This document shows, one piece after another, positions 14,074 to 20,581 of a stretch of DNA of 20,581 nt. The translations under genes were made by a program, and so were the position numbers. The notes under the pieces are model-generated. The model was given only the letters and a program-made list of their open reading frames with translations. It was not told where the DNA came from and did no database searches. Origin of the DNA: an uncultured Oscillospiraceae bacterium (lineage in GTDB: Bacteria > Bacillota > Clostridia > Oscillospirales > Acutalibacteraceae); the NCBI GenBank assembly GCA_900549755.1, contig URPQ01000032.1, positions 1-20,581 of the forward strand, in the 5' to 3' direction. Numbering within the stretch: position 1 is the first letter of the stretch; each line of letters opens with the position of its first letter.

Positions 14074-14919
14074 TTAAAACCTCTTTGTCATAATAAGCGC
14101 GTCCTCGCGCGGGTTGCGGTAAAAGTTTTTCCGCCGCCCCTCTTCTTTAAAGCCCGCTTTTTTATAAAGGGCTATTGCATTGCTGTTTGATACCCGCACC
14201 TCAAGGCTTACAAAGGCAAGCTTTTTTTCCCGCGCCAGCTCAAACACCCGCTTTATAAGCGCGGTGGCAACGCCCTTTTTGCGGTATTGCGGAAAAACCG
14301 CCACGTTGGTAATATACCCCTCGTCAAGCACCGACTTTATGCCTATGTAGCCGAGCAGGTGCTCCGCATTTTCGGCAACGAAAAATTCCGTGCCGTGCTC
14401 TGCCGCCTCGCGTATGCTGTCATTACTCCAAGGCTCTGAAAAGCAGTCCTTTTCAAGCTTTGCAACAGCCGCCGTGTGGCGCTGCTCCATAGGTAATATT
14501 TTAAAATCGGCAAAAAAGCCGTCGGCTATCAGCTTATCTATCGCCGCGAATATTTCATCTCGGCACTTTCTGTAAATTTCAATATCCCCGCCGTATGGGT
14601 CGGAAATGCCGCCGCCCAGTAAAAACAGCTTGCCGCCCTGCACACCCGCGCTTAAAAGCGCCGCCTTGTGCGAGGGGGAAAGGCATATAATTTTATCTGC
14701 CGCGGTTGCGTCATCCGCGGTTATCTGCCTTGATATATGCCCGCTTATATCTATTCCCTTTTCCGCGCAGGCAATGCGTGAATTAACGCTCACTCCCGCG
14801 CCGTTCGCCGCAAGACCGCGGCTCTCCACCGTAACGCCGGGCAGCTGCTTTGAGCGGAGATACCCCTCTGCCATAGGGCTGCGGCAGGTGTTGCCGGTGC
14901 AAACGAATAAAATCTTCAT
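14074..14919 (-). CDS. Fusion: YwlE-like low-molecular-weight phosphatase + RimI acetyltransferase
   Basis: One 281-residue protein with two complete domains. Residues 1-136 are a low-molecular-weight phosphatase: CTGNTCRSPMAE (7-18) gives the CX5R loop with Cys7 and Arg13, and DPYGG (107-111) carries the general acid Asp107. Thr11 and the sequence around DPYGGDIEIYRKCRDE match YwlE, the protein-arginine phosphatase of Bacillus, more than tyrosine phosphatases. Residues 138-281 are a GNAT domain of RimI type: acetyl-CoA loop QYRKKGVATAL (211-221) and NSNAIALYKKAGFKEEGRRKNFY (245-267). RimI acetylates the N-terminal Ala of ribosomal protein S18. There is no linker and no frame break. The ATG follows the polA TAA directly, with AGAGG upstream; tsaD comes next, the usual rimI neighbour. 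Confidence 0.9.
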   Translation of the reverse strand: MKILFVCTGNTCRSPMAEGYLRSKQLPGVTVESRGLAANGAGVSVNSRIACAEKGIDISGHISRQITADDATAADKIICLSPSHKAALLSAGVQGGKLFLLGGGISDPYGGDIEIYRKCRDEIFAAIDKLIADGFFADFKILPMEQRHTAAVAKLEKDCFSEPWSNDSIREAAEHGTEFFVAENAEHLLGYIGIKSVLDEGYITNVAVFPQYRKKGVATALIKRVFELAREKKLAFVSLEVRVSNSNAIALYKKAGFKEEGRRKNFYRNPREDALIMTKRF

Positions 14920-17448
14920 TTAAGCCTTCGCCTCTAACCAAGTTTTTCCGAAATGCGCCTCGGCGGTAAGCCTTACCGCTAAATCGGCGGCGCTTTCCAT
15001 TTCTCTTTCAAGCAGCGCGCAAACGCCCTCGGCGTCCTTTTCGTCGCACTCAACTATCAATTCATCGTGCACCTGCAAAATAAGCCTTGCCGTGGGAAAT
15101 TCATCTTTAAGGCTGCGAGATACCTTTATCATAGCTATTTTTATAATATCCGCCGCCGTGCCCTGTATAGGTGCGTTTCTTGCAACCCGCTCCCCGAAAG
15201 CCCGCATATTCCCGTTTGAGTTTGAAAGCTCGGGTATATAGCGCCGCCTGCCGTAAAGCGTGGTAACGTAGCCGTTTTTCTTTGCGTCATCAATCGCTTT
15301 TTCCATATACGCCGCAACGTCGGGGTACGCCGCCAAATAGCTTTTAATGTATCTGTCCGCCTCAGCCCTTGTAACGCCTATATCCTTTGAAAGCGAAAAC
15401 GCGCCTATGCCGTACACAATGCCGAAATTAACCGCCTTTGCGCGGCTGCGAAGCTCCGGCGTTATCATATCCTGCGGCAGCCCGAAAACCTGCGAAGCGG
15501 TAACGGTGTGAATATCCGTTCCGCTGCCGAAAGCGTTTATCATATTAGTGTCTCCCGACATACTTGCAAGCACTCTCAGCTCAATTTGCGAATAGTCCGC
15601 ATCGCAAAGAACTCTGCCTGCGGGCGCGTTGAAATACTCGCGCAGCCGTCTGCCCTCCGCCGTTCTTACGGGAATATTTTGTAGGTTAGGCTCAAGCGAG
15701 CTTATTCTGCCCGTGCGCGCCTCTGTTTGGTTAAAGGTGGAGTGTATTCTGCCGTCCTCTGCTATGCAGTCCTGCAAGCCGTCGGCATAGGTAGATTTAA
15801 GCTTTGCAAGCTGGCGGTAATTAAGCAGCAGCGATACCGCGGGGTGCTCGTTTTTAAGCCCCTCCAGCACCTCCGCGCCCGTGCTGTAGCCGCTTTTGGT
15901 CTTCTTTTTGGCGGGCAGCCCCAGTTTTTCAAAAAGCGCCACGCCCAGCTGCTTGGGGGAATTTAAGTTAAACTCATACCCCACAAGCGAATATATTTCG
16001 CTTTCAAGCGATTTTATGCGGGTATCAAGCTCACTTGATAAGGCTTTAAGCCCGTTTACGTCCGCCGAAAAGCCGCAAAGCTCCATTTCGCCGAGCACCC
16101 TTGCCAGCGGCAGCTCAATTTCATCAAAAAGCTTTTTCTGCCCCGTTTTTTCAAGTTCGTTTTCCAGCGTATCACAGGCAAGCGAGAAAAGGCAGGCGTT
16201 TTTAATAAATTCGTCCGTTTCGCCCTCAATTTCAGGCTCATAGGGCGCGTATTCGGCAATTATTCTGTCGGTCGCATAGGAGGAAGCCGACGGATTGCAA
16301 AGATACGCCGCCAGCATTGTATCAAAGCGCACGCCCGCAATATCGGAGTATTTCTTGCTTAAATTTTTAAAGTCGTGCACCCGCTTTTTTATGCCGCCGT
16401 CTTTAAGCAGCTCTTCAAGCTTACCGTCGGATATAACCGTAACCGTATCGCCCGATACCGCCGCGATTTTTTCGTCCTCAGTATATATATCCGCCTTATT
16501 CTTAACAGCGGCGTTTTTTATAAATTTAAAGCTTTTTTTATCCGACATATCAAGACATAGCTGCATACCCGAATTATCGGGCTTCAGCCCCATTTTTTTC
16601 ATAAGCTTGAAAAATTCAAGTCGGGTCATAAGGCGCGCTAATTCCGCGTCGTTCCGCGGTTTTATTTTGTAGTGCGAAATGTCGGTATTTATGGGAGCCT
16701 CGCGGCATATGGTGCCGAGCTCGCGGCTTAAATACGCGCTTTCGCGCCCCGCCTCCAGCTTTTTGCGCACGCTCTCTTTAATATCCAGCGTTTCAAGGCT
16801 TTCGTAAATATTATCTATGCTGTGAAAACGGGTTATAAGGTCGGTTGCGGTCTTTTCGCCCACGCCCGCCACACCGGGAATATTATCTGACGAATCGCCC
16901 ATAAGGCTTTTAAGTTCTATCATCTCGGGCGGGGTAAGCCCGTAGCGCTCAAAAAGCGCCGCTTTATCGTAATTTATAATTTCGGGCTTGCCCATTTTGG
17001 TTGCGGCAAGCAAAACCCTTGTGGTATCTGAAACAAGCTGTAATGAATCGCGGTCGCCCGTGGCTATAACGCACTCGTTCCCGCTCTTTTCGCAAAGAGC
17101 GGCAAGCGTGCCCAAAATATCGTCCGCCTCGTAGGTCTCGCACTCTACGCAGGTATAGCCCGCTAAGGTCAGCCACTCTTTCATAATCGGCATTTGCTGA
17201 GCCAGTTCTTCGGGCATACCCTTTCTGCCCGCTTTATACTCCGCATATTTTTTATGGCGGAAGGTAGGCGCTTTAAGGTCGAAAGCCACCGCAACGCCCT
17301 CGGGCTTTTCAAGCTCTGTCAGTCGGTTCAATATATTTATAAAGCCGTACACCGCGTTTGTATAGGTGCCGTCCTTTGCGGTGAGAAGCTTTATCCCGTA
17401 AAACGCGCGGTTTATAATACTGTTGCCGTCAATCGCGAGCAGCTTCAA
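14920..17448 (-). CDS. polA: DNA polymerase I (5' nuclease and polymerase, no proofreading)
   Basis: An 842-residue DNA polymerase I for gap filling and primer removal. The N-terminal 5' nuclease (about 1-290) shows DGNSIINRAFYG and the helix-hairpin-helix PGVAGVGEKTATDLI. The middle domain keeps the fold (RFDTMLAAYLCNPS) but lacks the Asp-x-Glu pair of the 3'-5' exonuclease, so proofreading is probably absent, as in Bacillus and Thermus enzymes. The polymerase motifs are complete: A (DADYSQIELRVLA), B (RAKAVNFGIVYG) and C (LQVHDELIVE). The start is TTG at 17448, giving MKLLAIDGNS, with GGGGGGAG 6 bases upstream; an in-frame ATG at 17472 would leave almost no leader after the promoter at 17482-17510. 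The stop TAA abuts the ATG of the next gene. Confidence 0.96.
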   Translation of the reverse strand: MKLLAIDGNSIINRAFYGIKLLTAKDGTYTNAVYGFINILNRLTELEKPEGVAVAFDLKAPTFRHKKYAEYKAGRKGMPEELAQQMPIMKEWLTLAGYTCVECETYEADDILGTLAALCEKSGNECVIATGDRDSLQLVSDTTRVLLAATKMGKPEIINYDKAALFERYGLTPPEMIELKSLMGDSSDNIPGVAGVGEKTATDLITRFHSIDNIYESLETLDIKESVRKKLEAGRESAYLSRELGTICREAPINTDISHYKIKPRNDAELARLMTRLEFFKLMKKMGLKPDNSGMQLCLDMSDKKSFKFIKNAAVKNKADIYTEDEKIAAVSGDTVTVISDGKLEELLKDGGIKKRVHDFKNLSKKYSDIAGVRFDTMLAAYLCNPSASSYATDRIIAEYAPYEPEIEGETDEFIKNACLFSLACDTLENELEKTGQKKLFDEIELPLARVLGEMELCGFSADVNGLKALSSELDTRIKSLESEIYSLVGYEFNLNSPKQLGVALFEKLGLPAKKKTKSGYSTGAEVLEGLKNEHPAVSLLLNYRQLAKLKSTYADGLQDCIAEDGRIHSTFNQTEARTGRISSLEPNLQNIPVRTAEGRRLREYFNAPAGRVLCDADYSQIELRVLASMSGDTNMINAFGSGTDIHTVTASQVFGLPQDMITPELRSRAKAVNFGIVYGIGAFSLSKDIGVTRAEADRYIKSYLAAYPDVAAYMEKAIDDAKKNGYVTTLYGRRRYIPELSNSNGNMRAFGERVARNAPIQGTAADIIKIAMIKVSRSLKDEFPTARLILQVHDELIVECDEKDAEGVCALLEREMESAADLAVRLTAEAHFGKTWLEAKA

Positions 17449-17481
17449 GGCATACTCCCCCCTTTTAAACATATATAGATT

Positions 17482-17510
17482 AGTATACCATTTTTTCCTT
17501 GCCGTGTCAT
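17482..17510 (-). promoter_or_regulatory. Promoter of the polA run
   Basis: Minus strand -35 ATGACA (17505-17510; one mismatch), 17 bp, -10 TATACT (17482-17487; one mismatch). The start point would be near 17475, about 27 bases before the TTG start of polA. No other clear promoter was found until the one before minD, so it may serve polA through mrdA. Confidence 0.75.
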
Positions 17511-17548
17511 CACTTTTTTTAAAAATTCATTGTTTTTTAATAAAGCTG

Positions 17549-17574
17549 GGGCTGCCGGTTTTACCCGACAGCCC
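17549..17574 (-). terminator. Hairpin terminator after the DMT transporter gene
   Basis: On the minus strand GGGCTGTCGG (17574-17565), a six-base loop, then CCGGCAGCCC (17558-17549): a 10-bp stem with one G-U pair. The following bases CAGCUUUAUU give only a broken U-run, so strength is moderate. It starts 7 bases after the stop codon. Confidence 0.7.
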
Positions 17575-17580
17575 ACCATT

Positions 17581-18489
17581 TTATTCCGCCAGCCCCTCGG
17601 AAACACCCATAAGTATAATTCCGGCAAAGACGGTGAAAATTATTAAATAATGCTTAAACGAAAGCTTTTCCTTTAAGAATATGCGGGAAAGCAGCACCGA
17701 GAACACGCAGTAAGCCGAAATCATAGGCGCCGCCACGGTGGGGTTATCCCCTATCGCGTAAATATAGGCGAACTGCCCCGCGGTTTCGCAGCCCGCGCCG
17801 AGCCACTTGGGTAAATCCCATTTAAAGCTCGTTTTTTGCTTTTTAATTACATAAACGTAAATAAATGCGGCAATACCCATTATAAAGAATGTATACTCGT
17901 ATGCAATATTTGCCGAGTCCTCGCCGACTATGCCCTTATCGAGCAGTATCGCGTCGGCAAAGGTGCCCAGCCCGTCAAGCAGGCAATAGAAAATCGGGAA
18001 GAATACCGCAATAAAGCCCGATTTGAATTTTTTGTTTTCCGCTTTATCGGCTAGGGCGTGCGCCTCTTCGTCATACTTCTTTTCAACGAACGCAAGCCCC
18101 GTAACGCCTAAGCACACAAGCACTATACCCGCCCAGCTGAGTGCGTCGGGCATTTGCCGCAAAAACACAAGGCAAAGTATGCATGCAACCGCACCCGATG
18201 AATTGCATATCGGCGAAGAAACCGAAAGCATTATGTACCTAAGCCCCACATACCCCAAAATCATTGAGGAAACATAGCAGATTATTGCGGGCGAATATTT
18301 TATAAAGTCCACAGGATAGAATTTTGCTCCCGTGAGCAGCTCGAAAGTAGCGTGCAGACCCATAACCGTACCCACAGCGACTACTATTTTCCAGTGACTG
18401 TATTTATCGGTCGAATCGGAGCCCATTTTTGAAAACAGATCCGACCCGCCCCAAAACATAATTGTAACCAAAGATAATATAAACCACAT
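17581..18489 (-). CDS. EamA/DMT-family transporter
   Basis: A 302-residue polytopic inner-membrane protein with about ten hydrophobic segments in two related halves, the drug/metabolite transporter layout. The first helix reads FILSLVTIMFWGGSDLFSKM; later helices include GYVGLRYIMLSVSSPICNSSGAVACIL and the C-terminal repeat PTVAAPMISAYCVFSVLLSRIFLKEKLSFKHYLIIFTVFAGIILMG, a typical EamA ending. A charged cytoplasmic loop (about residues 144-163) divides the halves. The substrate cannot be predicted. A GTG at 18507 is in frame, but GAGG lies within that extension and 12 bases before the ATG at 18489, so the ATG is preferred. It is followed by a terminator and separated from the upstream gene by 129 bp, so it is probably its own unit. 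Confidence 0.82.
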   Translation of the reverse strand: MWFILSLVTIMFWGGSDLFSKMGSDSTDKYSHWKIVVAVGTVMGLHATFELLTGAKFYPVDFIKYSPAIICYVSSMILGYVGLRYIMLSVSSPICNSSGAVACILCLVFLRQMPDALSWAGIVLVCLGVTGLAFVEKKYDEEAHALADKAENKKFKSGFIAVFFPIFYCLLDGLGTFADAILLDKGIVGEDSANIAYEYTFFIMGIAAFIYVYVIKKQKTSFKWDLPKWLGAGCETAGQFAYIYAIGDNPTVAAPMISAYCVFSVLLSRIFLKEKLSFKHYLIIFTVFAGIILMGVSEGLAE

Positions 18490-18520
18490 AATTTTAAAAA
18501 TCCTCACTTTTTTAATTCGG

Positions 18521-18569
18521 AATGTGGAATAAATGCGCTTCGCGCATACGCCCTTATTCCAAACACATT
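18521..18569. repeat. Imperfect long inverted repeat, possible terminator of parAB unit
   Basis: AATGT and GGAATAA (18521-18532) pair with TTATTCC (18554-18560) and ACATT (18565-18569); inside lies ATGCGC-TTC-GCGCAT (18533-18547). Bulges of 6 and 4 bases occur on one side. No U-run follows on the minus strand, so it is not a classic terminator. It fills most of the gap between the small membrane protein gene and the transporter gene. Confidence 0.5.
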
Positions 18570-18618
18570 TACCTTCCGCGTTGTTTTGCCTTTTTAATTC
18601 GCATATATCAGTGCTTCG

Positions 18619-18810
18619 TTATTGTTTTTCTTCCGAATTGTCATCATTTTGAGACGGCTTTGTATCGTTCGCCATAAGCATTTTCAGCCGCAGCTCATTC
18701 TGCTTCTTTTTCTTATTGCTCTCGGTTATAATAATCGCCGCAATCGCAGCTATTATTGCTATAAAACCGCCTAAAAACAACAGCGGTATCAGAGTTAATG
18801 AACTTCTCAT
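18619..18810 (-). CDS. Small single-helix membrane protein, unknown
   Basis: A 63-residue protein of unrecognised family. A single hydrophobic helix spans about residues 5-28 (LIPLLFLGGFIAIIAAIAAIIIT), followed by a Lys cluster (SNKKKKQ) and an Asn/Asp/Glu-rich polar tail, so it should insert with the basic tail inside. An ATG at 18819 is also in frame, but AAAGGA is too close to it; the ATG at 18810 has a better spacing of 10 bases. The site overlaps a short hairpin (TTTCCG-TTT-CGGAAA, 18824-18838) that might mask part of it. It is 56 bases downstream of parB on the same strand and may be co-transcribed with parAB. Base composition is like its neighbours. It is likely real because it has a ribosome site and a coherent topology. 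Confidence 0.6.
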   Translation of the reverse strand: MRSSLTLIPLLFLGGFIAIIAAIAAIIITESNKKKKQNELRLKMLMANDTKPSQNDDNSEEKQ

Positions 18811-18866
18811 TCCTACCATTTCCTTTCCGTTTCGGAAAAAATAACACCCGTATCTCGTATCATTTA

Positions 18867-19715
18867 TCAGTCTGAAAGCTTTTTCGCAAACTCGGCAAGT
18901 TCGTCGTCGCTTAAAAATTCAATTGTAAGCGTGCCCTTGCCGTTGCCGGAGGGGTTTATATGTACCTTTCTGTGCATTTCGTTTTTAAGGGAAAGCTCAA
19001 CCTCGCTGTAAAAGGTCGGTTTAGGCTCTGCGGGCTTTTTAGCCGCAGTTTTCGCCTTTTTGGCGGCTGCCGCCATTCTTTCAAGGTCGCGGACAGACGC
19101 GCCGTCCGCTGCGGCGAGCAGCATTTTGGAGCGCACACCTTCATCATCACACGAAAGCAGGGCGCGCGCATGACCCGCAGTAATGCTGCCGCGGCGCAAG
19201 GCCTCCAGTTCGGTGCTGTTGAGGGCAAGCAGGCGCAAGGCGTTAGTCACCGCGCTGCGCGATTTACCCATTCGCTTTGCAACCTCTTCTTGGGTCAGCC
19301 CGTAGCCTTCAATAAGCGAGCGGTAGCCGAGCGCCTCTTCAACCGCGTTCAAATCCTCGCGCTGCAGGTTCTCTATAAGCGCTAATTCCATTAGGGTCTG
19401 CTCGTCCGCGTCCTTTATTATAACAGGCACCTCATTAAGCCCCGCAATGCGGCTTGCGCGCCAGCGGCGTTCACCTGCAATTATACTGTATCTGCCGTTT
19501 GCATTTGGTTTAACCACAATAGGTTGTATAAGTCCGTGCCTCGCAATGCTGTCCGCAAGCTCCGAAATGCTCTGCTCGTCAAAGTCCTTTCGGGGTTGGT
19601 CGCGGTTGGGTTCAATATCGTTTATGTTTAATTTTACCGCGCCGTCGCTGTCGGTCGCGTTTTCACTGAAAAGGGAGTCAAGTCCCCTGCCGAGTCCGCC
19701 TTTTTTCACAGCCAT
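18867..19715 (-). CDS. parB: Chromosome-partitioning protein ParB (Spo0J-like)
   Basis: A 282-residue CTP-dependent DNA clamp that loads at parS sites near the origin and recruits condensin. The N-terminus KKGGLGRGLDSLF (4-16) is the ParA-stimulating motif. The CTP-binding box GERRWRAS is at 81-88, the second box ENLQREDLNAVEEA at 115-128, and a helix-turn-helix at about 141-163 (TQEEVAKRMGKSRSAVTNALRLL). An Ala/Lys-rich linker (about 215-232) precedes the C-terminal dimer domain. GGAGA lies 7 bases before the ATG, and only one base separates it from the parA stop. No parS site (TGTTTCACGTGAAACA) was seen in the window. Confidence 0.95.
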   Translation of the reverse strand: MAVKKGGLGRGLDSLFSENATDSDGAVKLNINDIEPNRDQPRKDFDEQSISELADSIARHGLIQPIVVKPNANGRYSIIAGERRWRASRIAGLNEVPVIIKDADEQTLMELALIENLQREDLNAVEEALGYRSLIEGYGLTQEEVAKRMGKSRSAVTNALRLLALNSTELEALRRGSITAGHARALLSCDDEGVRSKMLLAAADGASVRDLERMAAAAKKAKTAAKKPAEPKPTFYSEVELSLKNEMHRKVHINPSGNGKGTLTIEFLSDDELAEFAKKLSD

Positions 19716-19716
19716 T

Positions 19717-20487
19717 TTATCTTCTCCTGTTCTTCTTCAAAAATTCCTTGGTTAAATCGTCATACGCCGCCGCGCCCTTTGAGCGCTTATCGTAATACTG
19801 TATCGGCATGCCGTAGCTCGGTGCTTCCGAAAGCCTTACCGCGCGCGGAATTACCGATTTATAAAGCTTATCGGCAAAGTATTTTTTAATTTCGGTTACC
19901 ACCTGACCCGTCAGGTTCAGCCTCCCGTCATACATTGTAAGCACTATCCCCTCAATTTCAAGGGTCGGGTTGTAAAGCCTTTTTACCTGACGCACCGTCG
20001 CCATAAGCTGCGAAAGTCCCTCAAGCGCGTAATATTCGCACTGTATGGGGACAAGCAGGGTGTCGGCCGCGCACAGTGCATTTATGGTTATAAATCCAAG
20101 CGCCGGAGGACAGTCGATAAATATATAATCGTACCGGTCGGAAACGGCGGCGAATGCGGATTTCAGTCTCCCCTCGCGCCCTTCCTTTTGGGAAAGCTCT
20201 ACCTCAGCACCGGCTAAATCTATGCTTGAGGCAAGCAGATCGACCCCTTCGGCCGATGTTTTTATAATGGCCGAGGTTATAGGATATGAATTTATTATAA
20301 CGTCGTAGGCGCTGTGAGCTACCTGTCTTTTGTCGATTCCGTAACCGCTTGTGGTGTTGCCCTGAGGGTCTAAATCGGCCAGAAGAACCCGTTTTCCGAG
20401 CGCGCCTACAGCCGCCGCTAAGTTTACGGCGGTTGTGGTTTTGCCCACGCCGCCCTTTTGATTGGCTATTGCGACCGTTTTTGCCAA
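19717..20487 (-). CDS. parA: Chromosome-partitioning ATPase ParA/Soj
   Basis: A 256-residue ParA-type ATPase that works with ParB in origin segregation and, in Bacillus, regulates DnaA. The deviant Walker A motif KGGVGKTT follows ANQ near the N-terminus, then DLDPQGNTTSG, the Walker B-like IFIDCPPALG, and the C-terminal RAVRLSEAPSYGMPI found in Soj proteins. The DNA-binding basic tail (KKNRRR) is present. Two starts are possible: ATG at 20493, two bases after AGGAG-AG, or TTG at 20487 with 8-base spacing, giving MAKTVAIANQ as in most Soj proteins; I prefer the TTG. It forms an operon with parB. The promoter and operator-like repeats lie just upstream. Confidence 0.95.
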   Translation of the reverse strand: MAKTVAIANQKGGVGKTTTAVNLAAAVGALGKRVLLADLDPQGNTTSGYGIDKRQVAHSAYDVIINSYPITSAIIKTSAEGVDLLASSIDLAGAEVELSQKEGREGRLKSAFAAVSDRYDYIFIDCPPALGFITINALCAADTLLVPIQCEYYALEGLSQLMATVRQVKRLYNPTLEIEGIVLTMYDGRLNLTGQVVTEIKKYFADKLYKSVIPRAVRLSEAPSYGMPIQYYDKRSKGAAAYDDLTKEFLKKNRRR

Positions 20488-20521
20488 AACCATCTCTCCT
20501 ACACAAAATTCGGTAAAATAA

Positions 20522-20549
20522 ATTATAACACAACTTACGGAAATGTAAA
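20522..20549 (-). promoter_or_regulatory. Promoter of parAB
   Basis: Minus strand -35 TTTACA (20544-20549; one mismatch), 16-bp spacer, perfect -10 TATAAT (20522-20527). The start point would be near 20515, about 28 bases before the parA start. Confidence 0.75.
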
Positions 20550-20570
20550 GCGTTTTACGGAAATTGTGTT
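20527..20570. promoter_or_regulatory. Operator-like repeats over the parA promoter
   Basis: Two direct copies of TTACGGAAA (20535-20543 and 20555-20563) are exactly 20 bp apart, about two helical turns. One fills part of the spacer between -10 and -35; the other is upstream of -35. Both lie inside a perfect 7-bp inverted repeat AACACAA (20527-20533) / TTGTGTT (20564-20570). GTAAA-GCGT-TTTAC (20545-20557) forms a further small palindrome over the -35. The layout suggests repressor binding, perhaps by ParA/ParB themselves or a cell-cycle regulator; the binder is unknown and the sequence is not a parS or DnaA box. Confidence 0.6.
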
Positions 20571-20581
20571 CACAAAAGAAG

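Noticed and set aside
14490..14520. A frameshift joining two separate genes into the phosphatase-RimI protein
   Set aside because: The frame is continuous, both domains are complete, and no ribosome site or start codon for a separate rimI is evident at the junction.
1..20581. CRISPR array, tRNA or rRNA gene, transposase or phage gene
   Set aside because: No regularly spaced repeats, cloverleaf-like sequence, rRNA core sequence or recombinase motifs were seen on either strand.

Overview
The window looks like chromosomal DNA of a low-to-mid GC Firmicute, most likely a gut-type Clostridia (Oscillospirales or Ruminococcaceae-like). This rests on the gene content (bofA, soj/parAB, mreBCD, a hisS-aspS pair, a YwlE-type phosphatase), strong AGGAGG-type ribosome sites, and sigma-A promoters of TTGACA-17-TATAAT form. 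No rRNA, tRNA, CRISPR array or transposase is visible. All genes but one lie on the minus strand, so the window reads biologically from right to left.

Right end (20.5-18.6 kb): soj/parA and parB, with a repeat-rich operator-like region over the parA promoter, then a 63-residue one-helix membrane protein of unknown role. Next is an EamA/DMT transporter followed by a hairpin terminator. From 17.5 to 9.5 kb a promoter (17482-17510) starts a long run: polA (TTG start), a fusion of a YwlE-like arginine/tyrosine phosphatase with the acetyltransferase RimI, tsaD, a YegS/DagK-type lipid kinase, mreB, mreC, mreD and mrdA (PBP2). A 220-bp non-coding, hairpin-rich element splits mreC from mreD. A separate promoter directly after the mrdA stop drives minD, mgsA, hisS and aspS. 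The order mreBCD-mrdA-minD-mgsA looks like the clostridial cell-shape cluster after loss of minC, minE and rodA. A bidirectional terminator then separates aspS from the only plus-strand gene, a short-chain dehydrogenase, which diverges from bofA.

Left end (1.9-0.2 kb): a compact three-gene operon with its own consensus promoter and a terminator. It encodes an HPr-kinase-like P-loop protein, a PqqD-like peptide-binding protein and a soluble S26-type peptidase with a Ser/His pair. This set resembles the tailoring and leader-handling parts of a RiPP pathway, but no precursor peptide, radical SAM enzyme, cyclase or exporter is in the window. It is the best candidate for an undescribed system. At the extreme left a strong promoter with phased A-tracts fires out of the window.

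Most genes serve housekeeping work: chromosome segregation, DNA repair synthesis, tRNA modification and charging, and side-wall peptidoglycan synthesis. Points of interest are the trio, the phosphatase-RimI fusion, a methylglyoxal synthase lacking its catalytic Asp, the orphan MinD, and several unexplained inverted repeats. Several start codons were moved from the longest reading frame because a ribosome site supports an internal start; these are noted per gene.
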